From: Hydrogenophaga sp.
GTDB lineage: Bacteria; Pseudomonadota; Gammaproteobacteria; Burkholderiales; Burkholderiaceae_C
Direction: 5' to 3'
Length of the DNA: 54,622 nucleotides
Assembly: GCF_028698005.1 (NCBI RefSeq)
Contig: NZ_JAQVEJ010000002.1
Location: 1-54,622, forward strand
This document shows, piece after piece, positions 18,352 through 27,660 of the stretch; position 1 is the first letter of the stretch; each line of letters begins with the position of its first letter. The position numbers were made by a program, and so were the translations under genes. The notes under the pieces were generated by a model. It was not told the origin of the DNA. It saw only the letters and a list, made by a program, of their open reading frames with translations, and did not search any database.

Positions 18352-18396
18352 CCGCTGCCTGCGCACAATACCGGACCTGTCCCGCCAATCCCGACC

Positions 18397-18852
18397 ATGA
18401 CCACCACCGCCTCTGCCCCCCAGCACCGCCGCACGCGCTTCGGCCTGCTGGTGGGCAGCGTGTACCGCCAGTGGCGCCGGCAGATCGACATGGCCTTCAA
18501 GGACGAAGGTCTGAGTGATGCCACCCGTTCACCGCTGATCGCGCTGTACGACCACGGCGAACCCATGCGCCAGAAGGACCTCGCCCATGCGCTGTACCTG
18601 GATACCAGCTCGCTCGTGCGCGTGCTCGCTTACCTGCGCAAGAGTGGTCTGGTCGACTGGCAGCAGGACCCGCAGGACCGACGCGGCAAGCTCATCGCGC
18701 TCACGCCGCAGGGGCATGCCACGGTCACCAGCATCCTGGCGAAAAGCCTGGACATCGAACGCACGATCCTGGCGGACCTGACGCCCGAGGAGTTCGCCGC
18801 CACCCAGCGGGCGCTGCAGAAGATCTCGCAACGCTTCCAGGCCATGGGCTGA
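18397..18852 (+). CDS. MarR family transcriptional regulator
   Basis: A 151-residue winged-helix regulator. Helices around FGLLVGSVYRQWRRQID form the dimer region. ATRSPLIALYDHGEPMRQKDLAHALYLDTSSLVRVLAYL is the helix-turn-helix, and DPQDRRGKLIALTPQG is the wing with the family D-x-R-x-R/K-type pattern. The start at 18397 matches the normal family length, although the frame is open further upstream. It is divergent from the acyl-CoA dehydrogenase operon and 90 bp upstream of an MFS gene. A fatty, phenolic or similar acid (or its CoA ester) is a likely ligand class. Confidence 0.9.
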   Translation: MTTTASAPQHRRTRFGLLVGSVYRQWRRQIDMAFKDEGLSDATRSPLIALYDHGEPMRQKDLAHALYLDTSSLVRVLAYLRKSGLVDWQQDPQDRRGKLIALTPQGHATVTSILAKSLDIERTILADLTPEEFAATQRALQKISQRFQAMG

Positions 18853-18942
18853 CCGCATCCCCCCAGTCAGGCCCGACCCCCTCCTCTTCCTTTCTCCCCC
18901 TTCCCCCGCACCGTCTGCACCTGCGCAGATTGACCGCTAGCC

Positions 18943-20139
18943 ATGTCGTCCAGTTTCCGCTCCCTCGCCCTGCTGAGCTTTGCCATGACCGTGGGTGTGA
19001 TGGGCACGGCGCTCATCAGCCCGCTGTACGGGCTGTACCGGGAGGCATGGCAGCTGCAGACGATCGAGGTGTCGCTGATCTATGTGATCTACATGGCTGG
19101 CGCGTTGAGCGCCCTGCTGTTCTTCGGCCGCCTGCCGGACCTGCTGGGTTTCCGGCCCACCATGGTGTGGGCGCTCGCGGCGGCCTGGGTCGGCACGCTG
19201 ATCTCCATGCTGGCGTGGAATGCCGTGTCCCTGACGGTGGGCCGTTTCATCGTGGGTGCCTCGTCCAGCATGATCACCACCAGCGCCTCGCTGGGTTTCA
19301 CGCAGGTGGTGCCGCGCGAGAAGCGCGGCCGCATGGCCCTGCTCAGCAGCACGCTGATCGCCCTCGGCTTCGGCATCGGACCGCTGATCGGCGGCATCAT
19401 GGGCCAGTGGGTGCCCTGGCCCCTGGTCACCACCTACATCCCCTCGCTGGCACTGGCGCTGCTGGGCATCGTTGGCCTGCGCAAGATCCAACTGCCGCAG
19501 GGTGATGACGCCGTCGCCCACCGCCCGCTGGCCAAGGCCGACATCGTTCCCCGGCTCACCTGGCCCGGCGCCGCCGACTCCGGCGTGTTCGTGCTGACGT
19601 GCGCCATGCCCTTCGTGGCCTTCGGCGTGTTCGGCCTGTACGCCTCGATGCTGCCGCTGTTCCTCGACAAGATGGTGCCCTGGCATGGCCCCGTGGTCAG
19701 TGGCACGGCCGTGGCCCTGATCCTGTTCGTGTCGGCCACCTTCCAGCTCATGGTGCGCCGCCTGCCGGTGCGCTGGTGCGGGTTTGCCGGCCTGCTGGCA
19801 ATTGCCGCGAGCAACGCGCTGCTGATGGTCAACCTGGTGGCCACCTCGTCCACGCTGTTCTTTGCCGGCGTGCTGCTCACCGCGCTCGGTCACGCCCTGA
19901 CCATGCTCTCGGGCATGACCATGATCAACAAGGTCGCCTCCGACCACAACCGCTCGGGCCTGCTGTCCACCTACCTCGTCGTCGGCTATCTGGGATCCAT
20001 GCTGCCCATGCTCGGCATCGGCTGGATCGCCGACCGCTGGGGCATGAACGTGGCGCTGGGCTGCTTCTGCAGCAGCGTGGTGCTGGCCTGCATCGTGGTG
20101 GCCGTGCTGTTCAAGCGGCACCCGCGCACCGCACACTGA
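18943..20139 (+). CDS. MFS transporter
   Basis: A 398-residue major facilitator with about 12 hydrophobic segments. Early features are VMGTALISPLYGLY in helix 1 and FFGRLPDLLGFRP at the motif A position. GFGIGPLIGG resembles the antiporter motif C. It lies downstream of marR in the same direction and probably belongs to its regulon as an exporter or uptake protein for the regulated compound. No substrate can be named. Confidence 0.85.
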   Translation: MSSSFRSLALLSFAMTVGVMGTALISPLYGLYREAWQLQTIEVSLIYVIYMAGALSALLFFGRLPDLLGFRPTMVWALAAAWVGTLISMLAWNAVSLTVGRFIVGASSSMITTSASLGFTQVVPREKRGRMALLSSTLIALGFGIGPLIGGIMGQWVPWPLVTTYIPSLALALLGIVGLRKIQLPQGDDAVAHRPLAKADIVPRLTWPGAADSGVFVLTCAMPFVAFGVFGLYASMLPLFLDKMVPWHGPVVSGTAVALILFVSATFQLMVRRLPVRWCGFAGLLAIAASNALLMVNLVATSSTLFFAGVLLTALGHALTMLSGMTMINKVASDHNRSGLLSTYLVVGYLGSMLPMLGIGWIADRWGMNVALGCFCSSVVLACIVVAVLFKRHPRTAH

Positions 20140-20149
20140 TCCGGTCCGG

Positions 20150-20193
20150 CAAAAACAGAACGCCCCGCGCCGACCTGACGGTCCGGGCGGGGC
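20150..20193 (-). terminator. Intrinsic terminator for the fadBA operon (minus strand)
   Basis: GCCCCGC at 20162-20168 pairs with GCGGGGC at 20187-20193, and an inner GACC/GGTC stem (20172-20175 with 20180-20183) extends it. Read on the minus strand, the hairpin is followed by a T-rich stretch (complement of 20150-20161, containing TTTTT). It lies 34 bp past the thiolase stop, so it ends the minus-strand operon. It may also block read-through from the convergent MFS gene. Confidence 0.82.
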
Positions 20194-20226
20194 ATTCCGG
20201 TGAAGGACTGCTGGTGGCCGCCGCGC

Positions 20227-21402
<1,176 letters not shown>

Positions 21403-21439
21403 GATGGGTTCCTCAAATCTTGGTGCGTGCGGTCATCGA

Positions 21440-23551
21440 TCAGAAGGTCTGGCCTTCGGCCGCGAGGCGGGCCAGCAGCGGCGCGGGCTCCCAGAACGGC
21501 GCATCGTCCAGCGGGTTGCGCTGGAAGCGCTTCATGGCCTGCACCACGTTGAACAGCCCCACCTCGTTCGCATAGTTCAGCGGGCCACCGCGGTGCACCG
21601 GGAAGCCGTAGCCGAAGATGTAGACCACGTCGATGTCGCTGGCCTTGTTGGCTATGCCCTCCTCCAGGATGTGGGCGGCCTCGTTGACCAGACTGAACAC
21701 CAGGCGCTGCACGATCTCCTCGTCGGAGATCTTGCGCGGCGTGATGCCCAGCGCCTGGCGGTGCGCCTCGATCATCTGCACCACCTCGGCATTCGGAATG
21801 GCGTCGCGCTTGCCCGGCACGTAGTCGTACCAGCCCTTGCCGACCTTCTGGCCGAAGCGCCCCTGCTCGCACAGCAGGTCGGCGGTCTTGCTGTACTTGA
21901 GTTCCGGGTATTCCTGATAACGGCGCTTGCGGATCGCCCAGCCGATGTCGTTGCCGGCCAGGTCGCCCATGCGGAACGGCCCCATGGCGAAACCGAACTT
22001 CTCGATCGCCTTGTCCACCTGCTCGGGCGTGCAGCCCTCGTCGAGCAGGAAGCCGGCCTGGCGCGAGTACTGCTCGATCATGCGGTTGCCGATGAAGCCG
22101 TCGCACACACCGGAGACCACGGCCACCTTCTTGATCTTCTTCGCGACGGCCATCACGGTGGCCATCACGTCCTTGGCCGTGGCCTCGCCGCGCACGACCT
22201 CCAGCAGTTTCATCACGTTGGCAGGACTGAAGAAGTGCAGGCCCACCACGTCCTGCGGCCGCCGGGTGAAGGCAGCGATCTTGTTCAGGTCCAGCGTCGA
22301 GGTGTTGGACGCCAGGATGGCGCCGGGCTTCATCACCTCGTCGAGCCGGCGGAACACGCTTTCCTTGACGCCCAGTTCCTCGAACACCGCCTCGATCACC
22401 AGGTCGGCGTCCTTGATGTCGTCGTAGCTCAGTGTGCTCGACAGCAGGGCCATGCGCTGCTCGTACTTGTCCTGCTTGAGCTTGCCTTTCCCGACCTGCG
22501 CCTCGTAGTTCTTGCGCATCACGCCAATGCCACGGTCCAGCGCCTCCTGGCTGGTTTCCAGGATCGTGACCGGGATGCCGGCATTGAGGAAGTTCATCGA
22601 AATGCCGCCACCCATGGTGCCGGCACCGATCACCGCGACCCGGCGGATCTCGCGCCGGGGCGTGTCGGCCGGCACGTCGGGAATCTTGCTGGCGGCACGC
22701 TCGGCCGTGAACAGGTGGCGCAGCGCGCGGCACTCCGGTGTCCACATCAGGTTGATGAAGATCTCGCGCTCGAAGCTCATGCCTTCGGCAAACTTCCTGC
22801 GCGTGGCCGCCTCCACCGCGTCCACGCACTTGAGGGGCGCCGGGAAGTTCTTCGCCATGCCCTTGACCATGTTGCGCGCGAACTGGAAGTAGGCATCGCC
22901 ATCCTTGTGCCGGCACGGCAGATCGCGCACCAGCGGGAAGGGCGTGCCGTCGGCAGCGTGCCGGGCGGCCACTTCGCGTGCCAGCGCCTGTGCCTCCTCC
23001 AGCAAAGACTCCACCGATGCGGCCATCCTGTCGAACAGCTTCTGGCCCGGCAGTTGCGCCAGCAGCTCGCTCTTGACCGGCTCGCCGCTGACGATCATGT
23101 TCAGCGCGGCCTCGACACCCAGCACGCGCGGCAGGCGCTGCGTGCCGCCGGCACCGGGGATCAGCCCCAGCTTGACCTCGGGCAGCGCGATGCTGGCGCC
23201 CGGCGCGGCAATGCGGTAGTGAGCGCCCAGCGCCAGCTCCAGGCCGCCGCCCATGGCCACACTGTGCACGGCGGCCACCACCGGCTTGGTGGTCTTTTCC
23301 ACCCGGGCAATGACCGACAGCAGGTTGGGCTCCTGGATCGACTTGGGCGTGCCGAATTCGCGGATATCGGCGCCACCGGAAAACGCCTTGCCGGAACCGG
23401 TCAGCACGATGGCCTTGACGGCCGGGTCCTCCTCGGCCTGCTCCAGGCCGGCGACGATCGCGCGGCGGGTGTCCAGCCCCAGGCCGTTGACCGGCGGGTT
23501 GTTCAAGGTGATGACGGCCACGTCACCGTGGACCTGGTACTCAGCGGTCAT
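21440..23551 (-). CDS. fadB: Bifunctional enoyl-CoA hydratase/3-hydroxyacyl-CoA dehydrogenase (FadB/FadJ type)
   Basis: A 703-residue trifunctional-type beta-oxidation protein. The N-terminal crotonase domain has the oxyanion segment [11 protein letters not shown] near 56-66 and the catalytic glutamates Glu105 (GGGLELALG) and Glu125 ([11 protein letters not shown]). A linker leads to the NAD-binding domain with [10 protein letters not shown] at about 307-316. The C-terminal 3-hydroxyacyl-CoA dehydrogenase domains follow, with [15 protein letters not shown] and GFIGNRM. It hydrates enoyl-CoA and oxidises the product with NAD. A palindrome 40 bp upstream (23591-23614) matches one before the acyl-CoA synthetase gene. 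Confidence 0.94.
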   Translation of the reverse strand: MTAEYQVHGDVAVITLNNPPVNGLGLDTRRAIVAGLEQAEEDPAVKAIVLTGSGKAFSGGADIREFGTPKSIQEPNLLSVIARVEKTTKPVVAAVHSVAMGGGLELALGAHYRIAAPGASIALPEVKLGLIPGAGGTQRLPRVLGVEAALNMIVSGEPVKSELLAQLPGQKLFDRMAASVESLLEEAQALAREVAARHAADGTPFPLVRDLPCRHKDGDAYFQFARNMVKGMAKNFPAPLKCVDAVEAATRRKFAEGMSFEREIFINLMWTPECRALRHLFTAERAASKIPDVPADTPRREIRRVAVIGAGTMGGGISMNFLNAGIPVTILETSQEALDRGIGVMRKNYEAQVGKGKLKQDKYEQRMALLSSTLSYDDIKDADLVIEAVFEELGVKESVFRRLDEVMKPGAILASNTSTLDLNKIAAFTRRPQDVVGLHFFSPANVMKLLEVVRGEATAKDVMATVMAVAKKIKKVAVVSGVCDGFIGNRMIEQYSRQAGFLLDEGCTPEQVDKAIEKFGFAMGPFRMGDLAGNDIGWAIRKRRYQEYPELKYSKTADLLCEQGRFGQKVGKGWYDYVPGKRDAIPNAEVVQMIEAHRQALGITPRKISDEEIVQRLVFSLVNEAAHILEEGIANKASDIDVVYIFGYGFPVHRGGPLNYANEVGLFNVVQAMKRFQRNPLDDAPFWEPAPLLARLAAEGQTF

Positions 23552-23590
23552 GGAATTTCCTCGGTTTGAATCGGTGCAGGCACCGTTCGA

Positions 23591-23614
23591 AAAAACGAAC
23601 GATCGTGCGATTTT
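23591..23614. promoter_or_regulatory. Palindromic operator candidate upstream of fadB
   Basis: A 24-bp imperfect palindrome (10 of 12 pairs matching) with the core CGAACG-AT-CGTGCG at 23596-23609 flanked by A/T runs. Its first 12 bases (AAAAACGAACGA) are identical to those of a second element at 31974-31992 before the acyl-CoA synthetase gene. Palindromes of this shape are bound by TetR-family regulators of fatty acid degradation in proteobacteria. No such regulator is encoded nearby, so the factor would act in trans. Confidence 0.65.
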
Positions 23615-23677
23615 AGAAAAAATGTGCCTGGCGACAAGCGCCCATTGTCACGTACAGGTCAACGCCGCCAGAAGCGC

Positions 23678-24373
23678 TCAGACCTCCAGCCACTCCTTGC
23701 GAATGTAGGGGTCGGCCCGCAGGCTGTCAGGCGTGCCCTCGAACACGATACTGCCATGACCCATGACCAGCGCCCGGTCCGAGATGTTCATGGCAATCGT
23801 CAGCTTCTGCTCGATCAACAGCACCGAAATGCCCCGGGCCTTGAGCTTTTGCAGGTACTCACCCACCAGCTCGACGATCTTGGGCGCCAGGCCCTCCGTG
23901 GGTTCGTCGATGATGACCAGGTCCGGGTCGCCCATCAGCGTGCGGCACAGCGTGAGCATCTGCTGCTCACCGCCGGAGAGCACCCCGGCCTCGGTGTGCT
24001 GGCGCTCCTTCAGGCGCGGGAACATCGCGTACATGTCGTCGAAACCCCAGCGCGAGGCCTTGCCCCGGCCCTTCTGTCCCAGCATCAGGTTCTGGTGCAC
24101 CGTGAGCTTGGGAAAAATGTCCCGGCTTTCGGGCACATAGCCGATACCCAGGTGCGCCACCTCGAAGGGTTTGTGGCCGCGGATGTCGCGCCCCTTCCAG
24201 TCGATCACGCCCTCGCAGTCAACCAACCCCATGATCGCCTTGGCGGTGGTGGAACGACCCGAGCCATTGCGCCCGAGCAGGGCGACGATCTCCCCCTCGC
24301 GCACATCGAAGGTGACACCATGCAGCACATGGCTTTTGCCGTAATAGGCGTGCAGGTTGTGGATTCTCAGCAT
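23678..24373 (-). CDS. livF: Branched-chain/organic acid ABC transporter ATP-binding protein LivF type, with atypical Walker A
   Basis: A 231-residue ATPase of the HAAT (Liv) family. The ATG at 24373 is preceded by GAGGAG. The signature LSGGEQQML and Walker B LVIIDEPTEGLAP are intact, and the switch-like histidine position holds Gln (LLIEQKL), as is common in LivF. The Walker A reads GRNGSGRST, with arginine (codon CGT, 24254-24256) where the phosphate-binding lysine is expected. It follows livG by 11 bp and precedes fadB. It probably works as a heterodimer with LivG, whose Walker A is normal. Confidence 0.88.
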   Translation of the reverse strand: MLRIHNLHAYYGKSHVLHGVTFDVREGEIVALLGRNGSGRSTTAKAIMGLVDCEGVIDWKGRDIRGHKPFEVAHLGIGYVPESRDIFPKLTVHQNLMLGQKGRGKASRWGFDDMYAMFPRLKERQHTEAGVLSGGEQQMLTLCRTLMGDPDLVIIDEPTEGLAPKIVELVGEYLQKLKARGISVLLIEQKLTIAMNISDRALVMGHGSIVFEGTPDSLRADPYIRKEWLEV

Positions 24374-24384
24374 GCCGGTGCTCC

Positions 24385-25230
24385 TCAATGCCCTGCCCCG
24401 GCCGCCTGCTGCTCGGCCAGCACCGACCCCAGGTAGGCCTCCTGTACCTTCGGGTTGGCCCGCACGGCCTCGGGTGTGTCGAAGGCGATCACTTCGCCAT
24501 AGACCACCACCGCGATCTTGTCGGCCAGGCCGAACACCACACCCATGTCGTGTTCCACCGTCAGCAGCGTCTTGCCCTGCGTCACCTCCCGGATCAGGTC
24601 GATGAAGCGGCCGGTCTCGCTCCGGCTCATGCCCGCGGTCGGCTCGTCCAGCAGGACCACGCTGGCACCACCGGCGATGGTGATGCCGATCTCCAGCGCG
24701 CGCTGCTCGGCGTAGGTCAGGTTCATGGCCAGCGTGTCGCGCTTTTTCTCCAGCCGGATCATGCTCAGCAGTTCATCGGCCCGTTCGTTGACATCGTCCA
24801 TGCCGGCCAGAAAACGGAACAGCGTGTAGCGGTAGCCCAGGCTCCAGAGCACACCGCAGCGCAGGTTCTCGAACACGCTGAGCTTGGGAAAGATGTTGGT
24901 GATCTGGAAACTGCGCGAGAGCCCCAGGCGGTTGATCTCGTAGGGCTTCTTTCCGTCGATGCGGGTACCGTTGAGAACGACCTCGCCGCTGCTGGGTGCG
25001 AAGCGGCCCGAAATCAGGTTGAACAGGGTCGACTTGCCGGCGCCATTGGGTCCGATGATCGCCACCCGCTCGCCCGCGCGCACCGCCAGGTTGACGCCGC
25101 GGATGATCTCCGTCTTGCCGAAGCTCTTGCGCAGGTCGCGCAGCTCCAGCGCGAGCCTGCCCTGGGCGTCCGGGACGGTGGTCTGCCCATCGGCCACCGG
25201 GGCCGTGCGGAATGCGGTTGCTGCCGTCAT
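24385..25230 (-). CDS. livG: Branched-chain/organic acid ABC transporter ATP-binding protein LivG type
   Basis: A 281-residue ATPase. Walker A is IIGPNGAGKST, the signature region is LTYAEQRALEIGITIA (a LivG-type degenerate signature), and Walker B is SVVLLDEPTAGMS, followed by LLTVEHDMGVVFGLAD with the switch histidine. The first 25 residues are a non-conserved extension. Its ATG overlaps the livM stop (ATGA at 25227-25230), so translation is coupled. The open frame extends far upstream antisense-free through livM and livH, but that part is not coding. Confidence 0.92.
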   Translation of the reverse strand: MTAATAFRTAPVADGQTTVPDAQGRLALELRDLRKSFGKTEIIRGVNLAVRAGERVAIIGPNGAGKSTLFNLISGRFAPSSGEVVLNGTRIDGKKPYEINRLGLSRSFQITNIFPKLSVFENLRCGVLWSLGYRYTLFRFLAGMDDVNERADELLSMIRLEKKRDTLAMNLTYAEQRALEIGITIAGGASVVLLDEPTAGMSRSETGRFIDLIREVTQGKTLLTVEHDMGVVFGLADKIAVVVYGEVIAFDTPEAVRANPKVQEAYLGSVLAEQQAAGAGH

Positions 25231-26522
25231 TGCGTCTCCCTGCGCTTGATTTCCTTCTCGATGTCGGCCTGGATATCCGACCACTGGACCATGAACTGCC
25301 GGCGTGCCAGCTCGAACACACCCAGGCAGGTCAGGGTCACGAACACCACGCCAAACCAGCTGCTGGCCGAGCGCACATTCATCGGTGCCCCCAGGTAGGT
25401 CACGACATCCCCCATGGCCGCATCGAGCTGCAGGTGGTAGATCATCTCGATCGCGGCCCCGGCGCCGAGCAGCACCAGCAGCGCCGACACGCCCAGGGCC
25501 AGGTAGGACACCCAGATCTCGCGCAGACGGCCGAACGCGGCGACGCGCAGGTTCATCATGATCAGGCTGGCGATCCCCCCCGGCGCGTACATCACCATGA
25601 ACAGAAAGATCAGCCCCAGGTACAGCAGCCAGGCCTTGGTCAGCTCGGACAACAGCACCGCGGCGAAGACCATGAGCACGCCGCCGATGATCGGCCCGAA
25701 AAAGAAGGTCGCGCCGCCCAGGAAGGTGAACAGCAGGTAGCCGCCCGAGCGCACCGTGCCCACGACTTCGGCGGTGACGATCTCGAAGTTGATGGCGCCC
25801 AGCCCGCCCGCGATGCCGGCGAAGAAGCCCGCAATCATGAACGCCAGGTAACGCACCATCTGCGTGTTGTAGCCGATGAACTCGACACGTTCGGGGTTGT
25901 CGCGCACGGCATTGAGCATGCGCCCCAGCGGCGTGCGGGTGAACGCGTACATCAGCGCCACGCTGACAAAGGTATAGACGGCGATCAGGTAGTACACCTG
26001 GATCGCCGGCCCGTAGGTGATGCCCATGAACGGCTCGCCGGCCATCCGGTCGGCCGACACCCCGGCCTCGCCACCGAAGAACTCCGAGAACATCAGCGAC
26101 ATCGCAAACACCAGCTCGGCCAGGCCCAGGGTGATCATTGCGAAGGGCGTACCGGCCTTCTTGGTCGTCACATACCCCAGCAACATGGCGAAGAACAGGC
26201 CGGCCACGCCACCCACCAGCGGAATCAGGCTGACCGGCACCGGCAGCTCGCCGTTGGACACCATGTTCAGCGCATGGATGGCCATGTACGAGCCCAGGCC
26301 CGAGTACACCGCGTGCCCGAAGCTGAGCATGCCCCCCTGCCCCAGCAGGATGTTGTAGGACAGGCAGGCGACGATGGCGATGCCCATCTGCGACAGCATG
26401 GTCACCGCCAGATTGCTGCCGAAGACCTTGGGTGCCACCAGCAGCAGCAGTGCAAACAGCGACCAGATGATCCAGCGGCCGACGTTCCAGGGTTTGAATT
26501 CGTAGTGTGTTGTCGTTGCCAT
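25227..26522 (-). CDS. livM: ABC transporter permease LivM type
   Basis: A 431-residue inner-membrane permease. The conserved LSYNILLGQGGMLSFGHAVYSGLG is the LivM signature of transmembrane segments 2-3. ALRDNPER-like sequence (AVRDNPERVEFIGYN) marks the cytoplasmic coupling loop that contacts the ATPases. It is longer than a typical LivM of about 320-350 residues. The extra length is a C-terminal part with one or two further hydrophobic segments and a charged tail (VQWSDIQADIEKEIKRRE). It lies 6 bp after livH. Confidence 0.9.
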   Translation of the reverse strand: MATTTHYEFKPWNVGRWIIWSLFALLLLVAPKVFGSNLAVTMLSQMGIAIVACLSYNILLGQGGMLSFGHAVYSGLGSYMAIHALNMVSNGELPVPVSLIPLVGGVAGLFFAMLLGYVTTKKAGTPFAMITLGLAELVFAMSLMFSEFFGGEAGVSADRMAGEPFMGITYGPAIQVYYLIAVYTFVSVALMYAFTRTPLGRMLNAVRDNPERVEFIGYNTQMVRYLAFMIAGFFAGIAGGLGAINFEIVTAEVVGTVRSGGYLLFTFLGGATFFFGPIIGGVLMVFAAVLLSELTKAWLLYLGLIFLFMVMYAPGGIASLIMMNLRVAAFGRLREIWVSYLALGVSALLVLLGAGAAIEMIYHLQLDAAMGDVVTYLGAPMNVRSASSWFGVVFVTLTCLGVFELARRQFMVQWSDIQADIEKEIKRRETQ

Positions 26523-26528
26523 GAGCGG

Positions 26529-27548
26529 TCATCCCTCCCGCGTGCCCAGCAGCCCCTTGGGCCGGAAGATCAGGATCAGCACCAGGAACAGGTACGGCAG
26601 GATCGGCGCCACCTGCGACAGCGTCAGCCGCAGCACCGGGTTGCTGGCCAGGCCCTCTGACAGCGGCACGCCCATCTGCTGCACGAGGCTCACGAACGAG
26701 TGGTCCAGCCCGACGGCGAAGGTCTGGATCACGCCGATCAGCAGGGACGCCAGGAAGGCGCCAGGCAGCGAGCCCATGCCGCCGACCACCACCACCACGA
26801 AGATCACGGACCCCACGGTGGCCGCCATGGCCGGCTCGGTCACGAAGGTGCTGCCGCCGATCACCCCGGCCAGCCCCGCCAGCGCCGTCCCCGCGCCGAA
26901 CACCAGCATGAACACGCGCGGCACGTTGTGGCCGAGCGACTCGACCATCTCGGGATGCGTCAGCGCCGCCTGGATCACCAGACCGATCCGGGTGCGCGTC
27001 AGCAGCAGCCACAGCGCCACCAGCATCAGCACCGCCACCAGCATCATGAAGCCGCGCGTGGCCGGAAATGGCGAACACAGCACCCCCTCGGCACCGCAGG
27101 CTGCCTGCGCGGCGCCCCAGACCAGCTCGAGCGAGTCATTGGCGTGGTGCACCAGCGTGAACGCCGGGCCGCGCAGCGCCTGCGGCGGCGGAAACTCCAC
27201 CGCCGTGCGCCCCCAGACAAGCTGCACCAGCTCCAGAACGATGTAGGACAGGCCGAACGTCACCAGCAGTTCGGGCACATGGCCGAACTTGTGGACCTTG
27301 CGCAGCGTCAGCCGCTCGAACAGAGCTCCCAGCGCCCCCACCACCAGCGGTGCCACCACCAGCGCGGGCCAGAACCCGATGTGCTTCGACACCGTGTAAC
27401 CGACATAGGCCCCCACCATATAGAAGCTGGCATGGGCGAAATTGAGGACCCCCATCATGCTGAAGATGAGGGTCAGCCCCGAGCTCAACATGAACAGCAG
27501 CAGTCCGTAGCTGACGCCGTTGAGCATGGAGATGATGAAAAACTCCAT
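26529..27548 (-). CDS. livH: ABC transporter permease LivH type
   Basis: A 339-residue inner-membrane permease, longer than the usual 290-310 residues. LNGVSYGLLLFMLSSGLTLIFSMMGVLNFAHASFYMVGAYVGY at the N-terminus is the family hallmark. THPEMVESLGHNV is the coupling-loop region. The added length comes from a loop around residues 120-160 (AVEFPPPQ to CSPFPATR), likely periplasmic. A terminator and a UUCG-loop hairpin lie between the substrate-binding protein gene and this start. Confidence 0.9.
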   Translation of the reverse strand: MEFFIISMLNGVSYGLLLFMLSSGLTLIFSMMGVLNFAHASFYMVGAYVGYTVSKHIGFWPALVVAPLVVGALGALFERLTLRKVHKFGHVPELLVTFGLSYIVLELVQLVWGRTAVEFPPPQALRGPAFTLVHHANDSLELVWGAAQAACGAEGVLCSPFPATRGFMMLVAVLMLVALWLLLTRTRIGLVIQAALTHPEMVESLGHNVPRVFMLVFGAGTALAGLAGVIGGSTFVTEPAMAATVGSVIFVVVVVGGMGSLPGAFLASLLIGVIQTFAVGLDHSFVSLVQQMGVPLSEGLASNPVLRLTLSQVAPILPYLFLVLILIFRPKGLLGTREG

Positions 27549-27564
27549 GAACCGACCTTTCCCT

Positions 27565-27580
27565 GGCTGGCGAACCAGCC
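27565..27580 (-). other. UUCG-tetraloop hairpin just upstream of livH
   Basis: On the minus strand the RNA would form GGCUGG-UUCG-CCAGCC, a perfect 6-bp stem closed by a UUCG tetraloop, which is exceptionally stable. It lies about 17 nt before the livH start and directly after the terminator at 27587-27621. It could protect the 5' end of a processed livHMGF transcript. The function is inferred. Confidence 0.6.
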
Positions 27581-27586
27581 TTCGGC

Positions 27587-27621
27587 AAAAAAAATGACAC
27601 CGTGCCGGGGAACGATGTCAT
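27587..27621 (-). terminator. Intrinsic terminator between substrate-binding protein gene and livH
   Basis: On the minus strand a 9-bp stem (27613-27621 pairing with 27594-27602, one G-U wobble) with a C-rich 10-nt loop is followed by eight T residues (27587-27594). This is a textbook intrinsic terminator placed 40 bp after the substrate-binding protein stop. It would let the binding protein be made in excess of the permease, as partial terminators do in other ABC operons. Confidence 0.85.
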
Positions 27622-27660
27622 CCGCAGGGCAGGACGCACCCGCCCCTCGATACCCGCACC

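Noticed and set aside
25231-27078. Upstream extension of the LivG frame through livM and livH to nearly 900 codons
   Set aside because: The sequence before 25230 in this frame is the shadow of LivM and LivH, both of which have clear motifs, and the livG ATG overlaps the livM stop.
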